From: Bacteroidales bacterium UBA1309
GTDB taxonomy: Bacteria; Bacteroidota; Bacteroidia; Bacteroidales; Dysgonomonadaceae
Length of the DNA stretch: 38,642 nucleotides
Direction: 5' to 3'
Assembly: GCA_002307185.1 (NCBI GenBank)
Contig: DBTT01000005.1
Span: 1-38,642, forward strand
Position numbers and translations under genes: made by a program. Below are positions 7,237 to 16,026 of this stretch, piece after piece (position 1 is the first letter of the stretch; the number at the start of each line of letters is the position of its first letter). The notes beneath the pieces are model-generated. The model did not search any database. It saw nothing but the letters and a program-made list of their open reading frames with translations, and was not told the DNA's origin.

Positions 7237-8142
7237 ATGCAAAACTTTCGTTTACGTGTATTCCATACGGTAGCAACCCACCTTAGTTTTTCGAAGGCTG
7301 CTGATTTGTTGTTTATTTCTCAACCGGCCGTCACAAAAAACATCAAGGAGTTGGAATCTGAATGGGACATACGCCTGTTTGACCGGATGAAAGGGCGGAT
7401 TTCCCTCACGGAAGCAGGAAAAGCTGCTTTGGAATACACAACGATGATCCTTCAGATGCACGACAAATTGGAGTTTGCCTTGTCGTCTCTCAAGAATAAA
7501 TTTACTGGAAAACTGCGGCTTGGAGCCAGCACGACCATCGGTCAGTACGTTTTGCCGGAACTTTTGGCCAAGTTCAATGCGATCCATCCCGATGTGGATA
7601 TTACCCTTGTGAATGCCAATTCACAACAGATTGAATCAGCCATCCTCTCCAAACAGATCGACTTGGGGTTGGTGGAAGGCGATACAAGCAATCCCCAATT
7701 GAAATACATTCCGTTTCTCGACGATGAAATTGTGCCCGTGGCAAGCACTTCGCAACCCGTGTCGAGGCACGATGAAATCAGTATCGAAACCCTCAAGCAA
7801 ATTCCGGTTGTTCTTCGGGAAGATGGTTCCGGGAGTTTGGAAATTATCTCGAAAAAATTACTCGAAAAACATATTTCGCTCAACGAACTTCGCGTCGTGA
7901 TGCACCTGGGAAGCACCGAGAGCATCAAATCCTACATCCAACATGCCAATTGCATTGGGCTGATCTCGATACATTCCGTGAATAAGGAATTGATTTCAGG
8001 GAACTTCAAGGTGATTGACATCGCGGATCTAAACATCGAAAGGACTTTTCATTTTGTGCATTTGCACGGCCCGTTGGGTGGTTTGGGCCAATTGTTTATG
8101 GAATTTGCTCAAAGATCTATAACTAACGGTTATCGTATATAA
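7237..8142 (+). CDS. LysR-type transcriptional regulator
   Basis: The 301-residue protein has the LysR layout. A winged helix-turn-helix spans about residues 1-60 (FHTVATHLSFSKAADLLF, then SQPAVTKNIKELE), followed by a linker helix and a two-lobed co-inducer domain from about 90 (LRLGASTTIGQYVLPELL). The effector domain resembles the CysB/CysL-YeiE type. It lies 46 nt upstream of a YeiH-type exporter in the same direction. LysR-YeiH pairing is recurrent, so control of that exporter in response to a sulphur metabolite is a good inference but not shown. Start ATG 7237 gives the normal N-terminus MQNFRLRVFHT. Confidence 0.92.
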   Translation: MQNFRLRVFHTVATHLSFSKAADLLFISQPAVTKNIKELESEWDIRLFDRMKGRISLTEAGKAALEYTTMILQMHDKLEFALSSLKNKFTGKLRLGASTTIGQYVLPELLAKFNAIHPDVDITLVNANSQQIESAILSKQIDLGLVEGDTSNPQLKYIPFLDDEIVPVASTSQPVSRHDEISIETLKQIPVVLREDGSGSLEIISKKLLEKHISLNELRVVMHLGSTESIKSYIQHANCIGLISIHSVNKELISGNFKVIDIADLNIERTFHFVHLHGPLGGLGQLFMEFAQRSITNGYRI

Positions 8143-8188
8143 GCATTTTAAATAACCAAGATATTGAAATTCTGTCGAACTTTGTTGC

Positions 8189-9145
8189 ATGAAAACAGCA
8201 GCAAGAACATCAGAACAAAGTAAGACGTGGAGTTGGAAAGAAATATCTTTCATTGCTGTGGCGGTAGCCACGCTACTCCCCGTAGTAGAGCCCCCCGTGG
8301 CACTTTTCGTTGGACTAGTCTTCTCTTTTACTCTCGGAAACCCTTTTAAGAAAGTAACAAAAAATCTTACCCACTGGCTTCTTCAGGCATCTGTAGTCGG
8401 ATTGGGATTCGGGATGAACATCCACGAGGCGATGGCCGTAGGCAAGACTGGCTTTGTGTTGACAGCTTCCTCCATCACGTTGACTCTGAGCCTCGGGTTG
8501 CTGATTGGCTATCTTTTGCGAACCAACAAAAAAACGAGCCTTCTGATTTCTTCGGGAACAGCGATCTGTGGAGGAAGTGCCATTGCCGCTATGACCCCCG
8601 TGGTAAATGCCGACGAAGACGAGACATCCATTGCCCTGAGCACCGTGTTTGTCTTGAATGCGGTTGCCTTGTTTGTGTTTCCTGTGGTTGGACACCTCTT
8701 GAATATGAGTCAAGAACAATTTGGCACATGGGCGGCAATTGCCATTCACGACACCAGCTCCGTAGTGGGTGCTGCGCAAAAATACGGTGACCAGGCGTTG
8801 CACATCGCCACCACCATCAAGCTGGAGCGGGCACTCTGGATTATTCCCCTTTCGTTGGTGGCGGCACTTTTCTATAAAAAAGGAGGGAAGAAAGTCGCCA
8901 TTCCCTATTTCATTTTTCTTTATGTGGTAGCCATGCTGGTGAATACATACTTCCCGGCCATCAGCACGATTTCGTCTTCCGTTGTGTTTCTATCCAAACG
9001 GGGATTGACGCTCACTCTATTTTTAATCGGCGCTGGCCTTTCACAAAGTACCCTGAAGAATATTGGCCTAAGGCCATTTCTGCAAGGCATTATTTTATGG
9101 ATATTGATTTCTTGTGTATCTTTACTTGTGGTAATAAATTTGTAA
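8189..9145 (+). CDS. yeiH: YeiH/PSE-type putative sulfate exporter family membrane protein
   Basis: The 318-residue protein is highly hydrophobic with about ten membrane spans and belongs to the YeiH (UPF0324, conserved hypothetical 698) family. Family signatures include WLLQASVVGLGFGMN, the TAICGGSAIAAMTPVV re-entrant segment and AIAIHDTSSVVGAA. The family is annotated as putative sulphate or sulphite-related exporter, but the transported ion is not firmly established. It acts in the inner membrane. The LysR gene 46 nt upstream is its likely regulator. The N-terminal 15 residues are hydrophilic and unremarkable. Length is normal. Confidence 0.88.
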   Translation: MKTAARTSEQSKTWSWKEISFIAVAVATLLPVVEPPVALFVGLVFSFTLGNPFKKVTKNLTHWLLQASVVGLGFGMNIHEAMAVGKTGFVLTASSITLTLSLGLLIGYLLRTNKKTSLLISSGTAICGGSAIAAMTPVVNADEDETSIALSTVFVLNAVALFVFPVVGHLLNMSQEQFGTWAAIAIHDTSSVVGAAQKYGDQALHIATTIKLERALWIIPLSLVAALFYKKGGKKVAIPYFIFLYVVAMLVNTYFPAISTISSSVVFLSKRGLTLTLFLIGAGLSQSTLKNIGLRPFLQGIILWILISCVSLLVVINL

Positions 9146-9218
9146 ATGCGTAAATTCCTGAATTTGGGCATCTGCAAATCTATATTTTACGATTTAAAAA
9201 AATCACAATAAGGAACTT

Positions 9219-10574
9219 ATGACATTCGATATTGCTATTATTGGCGGCGGCCCTGCAGGCTACACAGCGGCTGAAAAAGCAGCTCACAACGGACTAAAAA
9301 CCATTCTTTTCGAGAAAAAAAACGTGGGAGGAGTATGCCTCAACGAAGGTTGCATCCCCACAAAAACGCTCCTCTATTCTGCCAAAGTGCTGGATGGAAT
9401 GCGTTCGGCAGCAAAATACGGCATCTCTGTGGAAGGAGAAGCAAGTTTTGACCTGAAGAAAATTTATGCCCGGAAAAACAAGACCGTCAGAAAATTGATC
9501 GCTGGCATCAAGCAAGGCCTAACCAATGCCGGAGCAATAACCGTTCAGGGAGAAGCGCAAATTGTGGGCGAACAAGACGGATTGATAGAAATCCGTTGTG
9601 GAGAAGAAACTTATTTTTGCAAAGACCTCTTGCTTTGCACGGGTTCGGAAACCATTGTCCCGCCCATCAAAGGCTTGGGCGAGGTGGATTTTTGGACCTC
9701 CCGCGAGGCTTTGGAAGGCAACGAACTTCCCGTATCACTCGCTATAATCGGTGGCGGGGTGATCGGGATGGAGTTTGCCTCGTTTTTCAACAGCATGGGA
9801 GTGAAAGTATCTGTTATAGAAATGCTTCCCGAAATTTTGGGTGCGATGGACAAAGAAACTTCGGCCATGCTTCGTGCGGAATATGCCAAAAAAGGAATTG
9901 GTTTTCATTTGAATAGTAAAGTGGTGGAAGTAACACCGGAATACGTGGTGGTGGAAAAAGAAGAAGGACTGATCCAAATCCCCGCCGAAAAGGTGTTGTT
10001 GAGCGTTGGCCGCAAAGCTGTTGTAAACAATTTAGGCTTGGAAAAACTCTCCATAGAAACGTCCCGTAGTGGAATTCCCACAAACGAATACCTGCAAACC
10101 AACCATCCCCATGTGTATGCTTGTGGCGATGTGAATGGAAAATCTTTGCTGGCCCACACAGCCACCCGAGAAGGAGCGGTTGCAATGAATCACATTCTAG
10201 GTGTGGATGACAAAATGAGTTACGATGCCATTCCGGGCGTGGTCTATACCAACCCCGAGATTGCAGGAATAGGCAAAACGGAAGAAGAACTTACCGCCAA
10301 AGGCGAGTCCTACCAGGTGCTGAAACTTCCAATGGCGTTTTCTGGGCGGTTTGTGGCTGAAAACGAATTGGGAAATGGTCTTTGCAAAGTGCTTGTCAAT
10401 GATAACAAACAGATTATCGGTTGTCATATTCTCGGAAATCCGGCTTCTGAAATTATTGTTGTTGCCGGAATGGCGATTGAAGCCAAAATGACGGTGGCTG
10501 ATTTTAAAAAGATTGTTTTTCCTCATCCAACAGTGGGGGAGATTCTGCATGAGCTAGTGAATGGTGTTGATTGA
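9219..10574 (+). CDS. lpdA: Dihydrolipoamide dehydrogenase (E3)
   Basis: The 451-residue flavoprotein oxidises dihydrolipoyl groups using FAD and NAD+. It has the FAD-binding GGGPAGYTAAEKAA at the N-terminus, the redox disulphide in GGVCLNEGCIPTK (Cys40/Cys45), a second Rossmann motif GGGVIGMEFASFF for NAD+, and the C-terminal FPHPTVGEILHEL with the catalytic His-Glu pair. It lies 73 nt after yeiH, with no E1 or E2 component or glycine-cleavage genes nearby, so it is an orphan E3. It may serve pyruvate/2-oxoacid complexes or the glycine cleavage system encoded elsewhere. No own promoter is evident. Confidence 0.92.
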   Translation: MTFDIAIIGGGPAGYTAAEKAAHNGLKTILFEKKNVGGVCLNEGCIPTKTLLYSAKVLDGMRSAAKYGISVEGEASFDLKKIYARKNKTVRKLIAGIKQGLTNAGAITVQGEAQIVGEQDGLIEIRCGEETYFCKDLLLCTGSETIVPPIKGLGEVDFWTSREALEGNELPVSLAIIGGGVIGMEFASFFNSMGVKVSVIEMLPEILGAMDKETSAMLRAEYAKKGIGFHLNSKVVEVTPEYVVVEKEEGLIQIPAEKVLLSVGRKAVVNNLGLEKLSIETSRSGIPTNEYLQTNHPHVYACGDVNGKSLLAHTATREGAVAMNHILGVDDKMSYDAIPGVVYTNPEIAGIGKTEEELTAKGESYQVLKLPMAFSGRFVAENELGNGLCKVLVNDNKQIIGCHILGNPASEIIVVAGMAIEAKMTVADFKKIVFPHPTVGEILHELVNGVD

Positions 10575-10758
10575 AATTTGTGTGTCAATTTAGTGATAAT
10601 GGATTGATAGGCTTAAGACTGAATCCTCTCTGAAAAGCCATTCTTGAAAGCAAATTACACAAATTCACGTATGTTTGAAGAAAAATATATTCTCTATTGG
10701 GTTTATAATATTTGCGTTCTAATCTTTTTCAGAACGGACTCAAGCCTAAGATTTTTAG

Positions 10759-10917
10759 ATGAATAAGAATATGAATCGAATATTTCGGATATACAATAAG
10801 TTGAATGCTTCTGTGTTTGATTTGATCGCTGGCGACTTGGAGGTATTTCCTTATTGCCATAAGGAAACCTATACGATTAAATACTCGACTACGAAAGTGC
10901 AACAAGTAGGTTTATAA
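10759..10917 (+). pseudogene. Short coding frame, possible N-terminal gene remnant
   Basis: ATG 10759 opens a 52-residue frame starting MNKNMNRIFRIYNKLNASVF and ending in TAA at 10915-10917. The 'IYNKLNASVFDLIAGDLEV' part looks like a genuine protein N-terminus and recalls openings of Bacteroidota proteins of uncharacterised (possibly PD-(D/E)XK-like) families. The rest is too short for a domain. It could be a small real gene or a decayed 5' end. It lies 49 nt before folC in the same direction. Confidence 0.3.
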
Positions 10918-10939
10918 AGAAACCCCACACAAATAAGCA

Positions 10940-10947
10940 TATCTTTG
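10940..10947 (+). promoter_or_regulatory. -7 promoter element for folC
   Basis: TATCTTTG matches TAnnTTTG and lies 19 nt before the folC ATG. No TTG box is found 18-21 nt upstream, so the call is tentative. Confidence 0.4.
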
Positions 10948-10966
10948 TGAAACAAATAATCTTGAA

Positions 10967-12271
10967 ATGACTTATCCGGAAACCATCGAATATCTATACA
11001 GCCAGCTACCCGTTTTCCAACACGTAGGCAAATCAGCCTACAAAGAAGGGCTGGACAACACCCTTGCTTTGGACGAATATTTCGGCCATCCGCACACCAA
11101 ATTCCAAACCATCCATGTGGGGGGGACCAACGGGAAAGGTTCCACATCGCATTTGCTTTCTGCCATCTTGCAATCTGCCGGATACAAAGTTGGACTCTAC
11201 ACTTCGCCTCATTTGCTCGATTTTAGGGAACGCATCCGAGTGGATGGAAAAATGATTGACGAAAATTACGTGGTTGAATTTGTAGAAAAGCATAGAACGT
11301 ATTTTGAGCCAATCGAACCATCTTTTTTCGAACTAACCACTTTAATGGCATTCACTTATTTTGAATTACAAAAGGTGGACTTTGCCATCATTGAAGTGGG
11401 TTTGGGTGGACGATTGGACAGCACAAATATCCTCTCCCCTATCCTATCTGTGATTACAAACATCAGCCTCGACCACACCCAGTTTTTGGGAAACACGTTG
11501 GAGAAAATAGCCTTCGAAAAGGCAGGAATTATCAAACAGCACACTCGCGTGGTGATAGGTGAAGCAGAGGGAGAAGTCCGGAAAGTATTTGAAGACAAAG
11601 CGAGGTCGGAAAATGCCCCTATCTTGTTCGCAGAAGATCTTTCACTGGTAAAATCTTTCGAAAGAAAAAACGGAAAATATGTTTTCCAAGCGGAGAATTA
11701 TCCTAATTTGACAGGAGAATTGGGAGGTCTTGCACAACTGAAAAATGCAAATACAGTATTGACTGCCATTGCCGAGTTGAAAAACTTAGGGATTCTGATA
11801 CCTGACAATGCGGTTTACGAAGGATTTTCGTCCGTCACCAAACTTACCGGGTTAATGGGACGCTGGCAAGTGATTCACCAAGGGCCAAGCATCGTTTGCG
11901 ACACGGGACACAACGTTGGCGGCATTCAGTATGTGGTGGAACAACTCAAAAACGAGTCCTACCAGAGGCTACACATTGTCTTTGGAATGGTCAACGACAA
12001 AGACATTACCTCTGTATTGGCGATGCTGCCGAAGGATGCGGTCTATTATTTTACGAAAGCAAATATCGCGCGGGCCTTAGACGAAAAAGAGCTCGAAAAA
12101 CAAGCGAAAGTGTACGAACTTCACGGAAATACCTTCCCTAGCATCCAAGAAGCTATTGAAAAGGCAATAAAAGAGGCTGTACGGGAAGATTTTATCTTTA
12201 TCGGAGGAAGCAATTTTGTGGTTTCAGAAGCTTTGTCTGCCTTGGAATCGAAAGGCTACCTAATCCACTGA
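10967..12271 (+). CDS. folC: Bifunctional folylpolyglutamate/dihydrofolate synthase
   Basis: The 434-residue cytosolic ligase adds glutamate to folates and, in bacteria, usually also makes dihydrofolate from dihydropteroate. It belongs to the Mur ligase fold. The ATP loop is GGTNGKGSTSH (about 52-62), followed by GLYTSPHLLDFRERIRVDG, where the S-P-H-L element is the FolC signature, and IEVGLGGRLDSTN, the second metal/ATP motif. The C-terminal Rossmann domain begins near CDTGHNVGG. Length is typical. It stands alone, with katG 154 nt downstream under its own promoter. Confidence 0.93.
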   Translation: MTYPETIEYLYSQLPVFQHVGKSAYKEGLDNTLALDEYFGHPHTKFQTIHVGGTNGKGSTSHLLSAILQSAGYKVGLYTSPHLLDFRERIRVDGKMIDENYVVEFVEKHRTYFEPIEPSFFELTTLMAFTYFELQKVDFAIIEVGLGGRLDSTNILSPILSVITNISLDHTQFLGNTLEKIAFEKAGIIKQHTRVVIGEAEGEVRKVFEDKARSENAPILFAEDLSLVKSFERKNGKYVFQAENYPNLTGELGGLAQLKNANTVLTAIAELKNLGILIPDNAVYEGFSSVTKLTGLMGRWQVIHQGPSIVCDTGHNVGGIQYVVEQLKNESYQRLHIVFGMVNDKDITSVLAMLPKDAVYYFTKANIARALDEKELEKQAKVYELHGNTFPSIQEAIEKAIKEAVREDFIFIGGSNFVVSEALSALESKGYLIH

Positions 12272-12363
12272 TATCATTTGCTCCATTTAGATTGCATTTT
12301 GGGTGAAAAAAAGTTACAATACACCCATTATCCTTTACAGCCGCAAAAAAAAGTTATCAACCA

Positions 12364-12393
12364 TTTGTCGTACAGAATTTTATAGTATATTTG
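12364..12393 (+). promoter_or_regulatory. Promoter for katG
   Basis: TTTG (12364-12367), an 18-nt spacer and TATATTTG (12386-12393) match the Bacteroidota sigma consensus. The leader to the ATG at 12426 is about 28 nt. Just upstream are two copies of AAAAAAAGTTA (12306-12316 and 12346-12356) and a TGGGTG/CACCCA inverted repeat (12300-12305/12322-12327), which could bind an oxidative-stress regulator. Confidence 0.7.
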
Positions 12394-12425
12394 TTTATCG
12401 CACTACAAACTAAATCTTTTAAAAA

Positions 12426-14624
12426 ATGGGAGACAGTTCTAACGACATCAGCAAGTGCCCATTTCATAATGGGACGCTCAGCAAAGAAAAAATCAGTACT
12501 GAAGGTACAGACAGCAAGGATTGGTGGCCTAAACAGCTCAGTTTAGACATTTTGCGACAGCATTCTTCTCTTATCGACCCGATGGATGAAGACTTCGATT
12601 ACAAGGAGGCATTCAACAGACTCGACTACAACTCTTTAAAAGAAGATCTCCACCAGCTAATGACCAACTCCCAAGATTGGTGGCCTGCCGATTTTGGACA
12701 CTACGGTCCTTTCTTTATCCGTATGGCTTGGCACAGTGCCGGCACATACCGCATGCAAGACGGACGTGGCGGTGGAGGACGTGGACAACAACGCTTTGCT
12801 CCATTGAATAGCTGGCCGGATAACGTAAACTTGGATAAAGCGCGGAGATTGCTTTGGCCGATTAAACAAAAATACGGAAACAAATTATCCTGGGCAGACC
12901 TTCTGCTTCTAACAGGCAACGTCGCCTTAGAATCGATGGGATTCAAGACTTTCGGTTTTGGAGGTGGACGCGCCGATGTGTGGGAAGCCGACAAAGATGT
13001 CTATTGGGGAAATGAAAAAGAATGGGTGGCTTCGCACCGTGACCCGGAAAATCTGGATAACCCATTGGCAGCCACAGAAATGGGGCTGATTTATGTGAAT
13101 CCAGAAGGACCCGACCGCAATCCAGATCCCCTCTTGGCAGCCAAAGCAATCCGCAAAACCTTTGGCAATATGGGTATGAACGATGAAGAGACAGTTGCAC
13201 TTATTGCAGGAGGACACACTTTTGGCAAAACCCACGGTGCTGCGGATGCAGCCCATTTAAGTCCCGAACCTGAAGCCACAGGCATCGAGGAACAAGGACT
13301 TGGCTGGAGAAACTCCTTTGGTTCTGGAAAGGCAGGCGACACCATTACCAGTGGAATCGAGGTCACTTGGACACAGACTCCCGCAAAATGGAGTCATTAT
13401 TTCTTTGAAAATCTCTTCAAATTTGATTGGGAACTGACCAAAAGCCCGGCAGGTGCTCATCAATGGGTAGCAAAAAATGCTGGTGAAATAATTCCCGATG
13501 CACACGACCCTTCGAAAAGGCATGCTCCGACAATGCTTACCACCGACCTCTCCCTTCGGCTTGATCCTATTTACGAAAAAATATCAAGACGTTTCTACGA
13601 ATATCCTCTTGAATTTGCCGATGCGTTTGCTCGTGCTTGGTTCAAGTTGCTTCACCGCGACATGGGTCCAAAGTCTCGTTATTTAGGTCCAGAAGTGCCT
13701 GCCGAAGATCTGATTTGGCAAGATCCGCTTCCAAAAGCCGATCACGATTCGATTGACGAAAATGACATTGAAAATTTAAAGTCAACAATTGCCAATTCAG
13801 GCTTAAGCATTTCCGAATTGGTATCAACAGCTTGGGCATCCGCTTCCACCTTCCGGGGTTCGGACAAACGTGGAGGAGCCAATGGGGCACGGATTCGTTT
13901 GGAACCACAAAGATCTTGGGCAGTAAACAATCCTCCTCAACTATCCAAAGTATTAGAGGTCTTGGAATCGATCCAGCATGAGTTCAACTCCTCTCAGTCT
14001 TCGAAAAAGGTTTCCCTTGCCGACCTGATTGTCTTGGGTGGGAATGTGGGCATCGAAAAAGCAGCCAGAAATGCTAATTTTGATATTAAAGTTCCATTTT
14101 CTCAGGGACGGACAGATGCCTCGCAGGATCAGACAGAGGTGGATTCGTTCAATTATTTAGAGCCTTTTGCAGATGGCTTCCGTAATTATTTAAAAGCCAA
14201 GACAAGTGCCTCTACAGAAAGCTTATTGATTGACAAAGCCCAATTATTGACACTCACTCCTCCGGAAATGACGGTATTGATTGGTGGGTTGCGTGTGCTT
14301 GGGAACAACTACGATAGCTCGAAATATGGCGTATTCACGGACAAAACGGACACGTTATCGAACGATTTTTTCACCAATTTACTCACTATGGACACTGTGT
14401 GGTCGGCAACAGATGACTCTAAGGAGTTCTTTGAAGGTAAAAACCGCAAAACCGGTGAAGTAAAATGGACTGCTACACGTGCCGATCTGGTTTTTGGTTC
14501 GCATGCCGAGTTAAGGGCAATTGCAGAAGTGTATGCTAGTGCAGACGCAGAAGCCAAATTCGTAAAGGATTTTGTGAAAGCTTGGACAAAAGTGATGGAT
14601 CTCGATCGTTTTGACTTGACGTAA
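12426..14624 (+). CDS. katG: Catalase-peroxidase
   Basis: The 732-residue bifunctional haem enzyme removes H2O2 by catalase and peroxidase activity in the cytoplasm. Both tandem peroxidase domains are present at full length. Key residues are all visible: distal Arg99, Trp102 and His103 in IRMAWHSAGTYR, proximal His264 in AGGHTFGKTHGA, and the Trp102-Tyr223-Met249 set that forms the covalent adduct needed for catalase activity (Tyr in GLIYVNPEGP, Met in FGNMGMND). The spacings 121 and 26 between these three equal those in E. coli KatG. The C-terminus ends LDRFDLT as in relatives. It is monocistronic, with a strong promoter upstream and a 17-bp terminator downstream. Confidence 0.97.
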   Translation: MGDSSNDISKCPFHNGTLSKEKISTEGTDSKDWWPKQLSLDILRQHSSLIDPMDEDFDYKEAFNRLDYNSLKEDLHQLMTNSQDWWPADFGHYGPFFIRMAWHSAGTYRMQDGRGGGGRGQQRFAPLNSWPDNVNLDKARRLLWPIKQKYGNKLSWADLLLLTGNVALESMGFKTFGFGGGRADVWEADKDVYWGNEKEWVASHRDPENLDNPLAATEMGLIYVNPEGPDRNPDPLLAAKAIRKTFGNMGMNDEETVALIAGGHTFGKTHGAADAAHLSPEPEATGIEEQGLGWRNSFGSGKAGDTITSGIEVTWTQTPAKWSHYFFENLFKFDWELTKSPAGAHQWVAKNAGEIIPDAHDPSKRHAPTMLTTDLSLRLDPIYEKISRRFYEYPLEFADAFARAWFKLLHRDMGPKSRYLGPEVPAEDLIWQDPLPKADHDSIDENDIENLKSTIANSGLSISELVSTAWASASTFRGSDKRGGANGARIRLEPQRSWAVNNPPQLSKVLEVLESIQHEFNSSQSSKKVSLADLIVLGGNVGIEKAARNANFDIKVPFSQGRTDASQDQTEVDSFNYLEPFADGFRNYLKAKTSASTESLLIDKAQLLTLTPPEMTVLIGGLRVLGNNYDSSKYGVFTDKTDTLSNDFFTNLLTMDTVWSATDDSKEFFEGKNRKTGEVKWTATRADLVFGSHAELRAIAEVYASADAEAKFVKDFVKAWTKVMDLDRFDLT

Positions 14625-14642
14625 ATTGACATGGCCATATTT

Positions 14643-14693
14643 AAATCGACCCGACAAATCGCCTTGGAGCAATTTGTCGGGTCGATTTATTTT
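14643..14693. terminator. Strong terminator between katG and the epimerase gene, probably bidirectional
   Basis: A perfect 17-bp stem runs from 14643-14659 to 14672-14688 with a 12-nt loop, followed by ATTTTT. The stem ends begin AAAT and finish ATTT, and there are A/T runs on both sides, so it can end katG (plus) and the convergent SDR gene (minus). Confidence 0.9.
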
Positions 14694-14727
14694 TCAGAAT
14701 GATGTCAGCTTTGAAGAGGAAAGGATC

Positions 14728-15738
14728 TTAAATCCACTGATGATCTTTGTACCATTGGATGGACTCTTCCAATCCCTTACTAAGGTCGTATTTGGCAGAA
14801 AAGCCTAACTCTTTTTGCAATGGCTCTACCTCGCAGATCCAGTTGCGTTGCTTCATGATTTTGAATTTGTCGCGGTTCAAAGTAGATGGTTTTTTCGTGA
14901 TTTTCGAAACTTCTTCCGCTATGACAGAAACCAAGCGAATGATAGCAAGCGGCATTTTAAGGCGCAGAACAAACTTCTTTCCCAAAACAGTACGAATCAA
15001 ACCCGTATATTCTTTATCAGTATATATATTCCCGTCAGCGACGAAGTACGTTTTTCCCGAAACGGAGCTTTGTAAAGCCAGAAAAGCGGCATCCACCAAA
15101 TCCCGCACATAAATGAATGTCAATCGTTGTTCCCGCATCCCGGCACTCACATCCAAGCCCGAAAGGATGGTTTTCACCATCATAAAATAGTCCTTTTCAC
15201 GAGGGCCATAAACGCCTGTTGGACGCAAAATCACAGAAGGAAAAGCTGGTTTGGATTGTACGTATTGCTCCGCCAGCAACTTGCTTTTTCCGTAAGCCGT
15301 ATTGGGTTGCGGTTTCGTTTTCAACAAAATGGGTGAATAATTCACCTCATCGCCCGGCCCCATCACACTTAAGCTGCTCATCAGCACAAATTTCTCGGGA
15401 ACGGTATGGCTTTCGATCAGCGCATCAATGAAATTGGCCGTAAAGTGAAAATTCACCTTTTCAAAATCGTCGGGACGGATGGATTTCGTCACGCCTGCGT
15501 TATGGATGATATAGTCAAATTTCCCGTTGGCAGAAGCAAATTCGGCCAGTTGGGATTTCACCTTCTCTTTGTTGGAAAAGGCCAAATCTATGAAATGAAT
15601 ACGCTCGTCCTGAAGGTATTCGCGACTACTGCTTGCACGGACACCCGCCCATGTTTCGAAACCACATTCGAGAGCCTTTTCTACAAGAAAACTCCCGATA
15701 AACCCGCTTGCTCCGGTGATAAGTATCTTTTTTGCCAT
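14728..15738 (-). CDS. NAD-dependent epimerase/dehydratase (extended SDR)
   Basis: The 336-residue extended short-chain dehydrogenase has GASGFIGSF (NAD-binding GxxGxxG, residues 9-17), the catalytic Tyr149-x3-Lys153 in AYGKSK, a Ser pair in LMSSLSVMG near 121 and the RPTGVYGPRE segment that follows the nucleotide-binding half. It resembles sugar-nucleotide epimerases and 3-beta-HSD-like reductases; the substrate is not evident. I choose ATG 15738 (MAKKILITGASG) because it begins directly at the first beta strand. The frame stays open further upstream, but that extension would be unlike the family and would precede the promoter. It is monocistronic and divergent from dapF. Confidence 0.88.
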   Translation of the reverse strand: MAKKILITGASGFIGSFLVEKALECGFETWAGVRASSSREYLQDERIHFIDLAFSNKEKVKSQLAEFASANGKFDYIIHNAGVTKSIRPDDFEKVNFHFTANFIDALIESHTVPEKFVLMSSLSVMGPGDEVNYSPILLKTKPQPNTAYGKSKLLAEQYVQSKPAFPSVILRPTGVYGPREKDYFMMVKTILSGLDVSAGMREQRLTFIYVRDLVDAAFLALQSSVSGKTYFVADGNIYTDKEYTGLIRTVLGKKFVLRLKMPLAIIRLVSVIAEEVSKITKKPSTLNRDKFKIMKQRNWICEVEPLQKELGFSAKYDLSKGLEESIQWYKDHQWI

Positions 15739-15742
15739 AGGG

Positions 15743-15773
15743 CAAAGGTAAGAATTTGAGGATAAGTGAGCAA
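15743..15773 (-). promoter_or_regulatory. Promoter for the SDR epimerase, 4 nt from its ATG
   Basis: On the minus strand TTG (15773-15771), a 20-nt spacer and TACCTTTG (15750-15743) match consensus. Only CCCT lies between the -7 box and the ATG at 15738, so the predicted mRNA would be leaderless. Confidence 0.6.
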
Positions 15774-15861
15774 GTGAAGGGGCAAGCAAGCTTTCAAAAA
15801 GATAAAAGAATTGATTTAGTGAGTATTTAAAAAGCATTCGCCATGATTCCAGTTATTTCCG

Positions 15862-15893
15862 TTTGCGAATATTCAAGAATAAGCCTACCTTTG
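15862..15893 (+). promoter_or_regulatory. Promoter for dapF-dapL
   Basis: TTTG (15862-15865), a 20-nt spacer and TACCTTTG (15886-15893) match consensus. The leader to dapF is about 130 nt and contains the inverted repeat listed next. Confidence 0.65.
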
Positions 15894-15907
15894 TGGGTGG
15901 CCTCATT

Positions 15908-15955
15908 TGCCTGTCCAGGCATATAGGCGATTATTCAAACTATTCAGCGGACAGG
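15908..15955 (+). promoter_or_regulatory. Inverted repeats in the dapF leader
   Basis: CCTGTCC (15910-15916) pairs perfectly with GGACAGG (15949-15955) across 32 nt. The first arm can instead fold locally as TGCCTG-TC-CAGGCA (15908-15921), so the two structures exclude each other. A switching leader is possible, but no known riboswitch class is recognised. Confidence 0.4.
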
Positions 15956-16026
15956 AATTAGCAAGTTTCTATTTGACGAATTTCTTCCCACATAAAAAGA
16001 ACCAAAAACAATAAAATAATTTCAGA

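Larger units (their letters stand above)
10575..10966. other. 392-nt intergenic stretch between lpdA and folC
   Basis: It holds a 53-codon frame (listed separately), a small CGTTCT/AGAACG hairpin at 10715-10720/10731-10736 and a -7 element before folC. A near-consensus TATAATATTTG occurs at about 10704-10714. I see no RNA gene and no strong terminator after lpdA. Confidence 0.6.

Noticed and set aside
15739..15837. N-terminal extension of the SDR epimerase
   Set aside because: It would precede and include the consensus promoter, and the family starts directly at the MAKKILITGASG beta strand.
15908..15955. Known lysine riboswitch in the dapF leader
   Set aside because: The leader is too short and lacks the recognisable five-helix lysine aptamer; only simple inverted repeats are seen.
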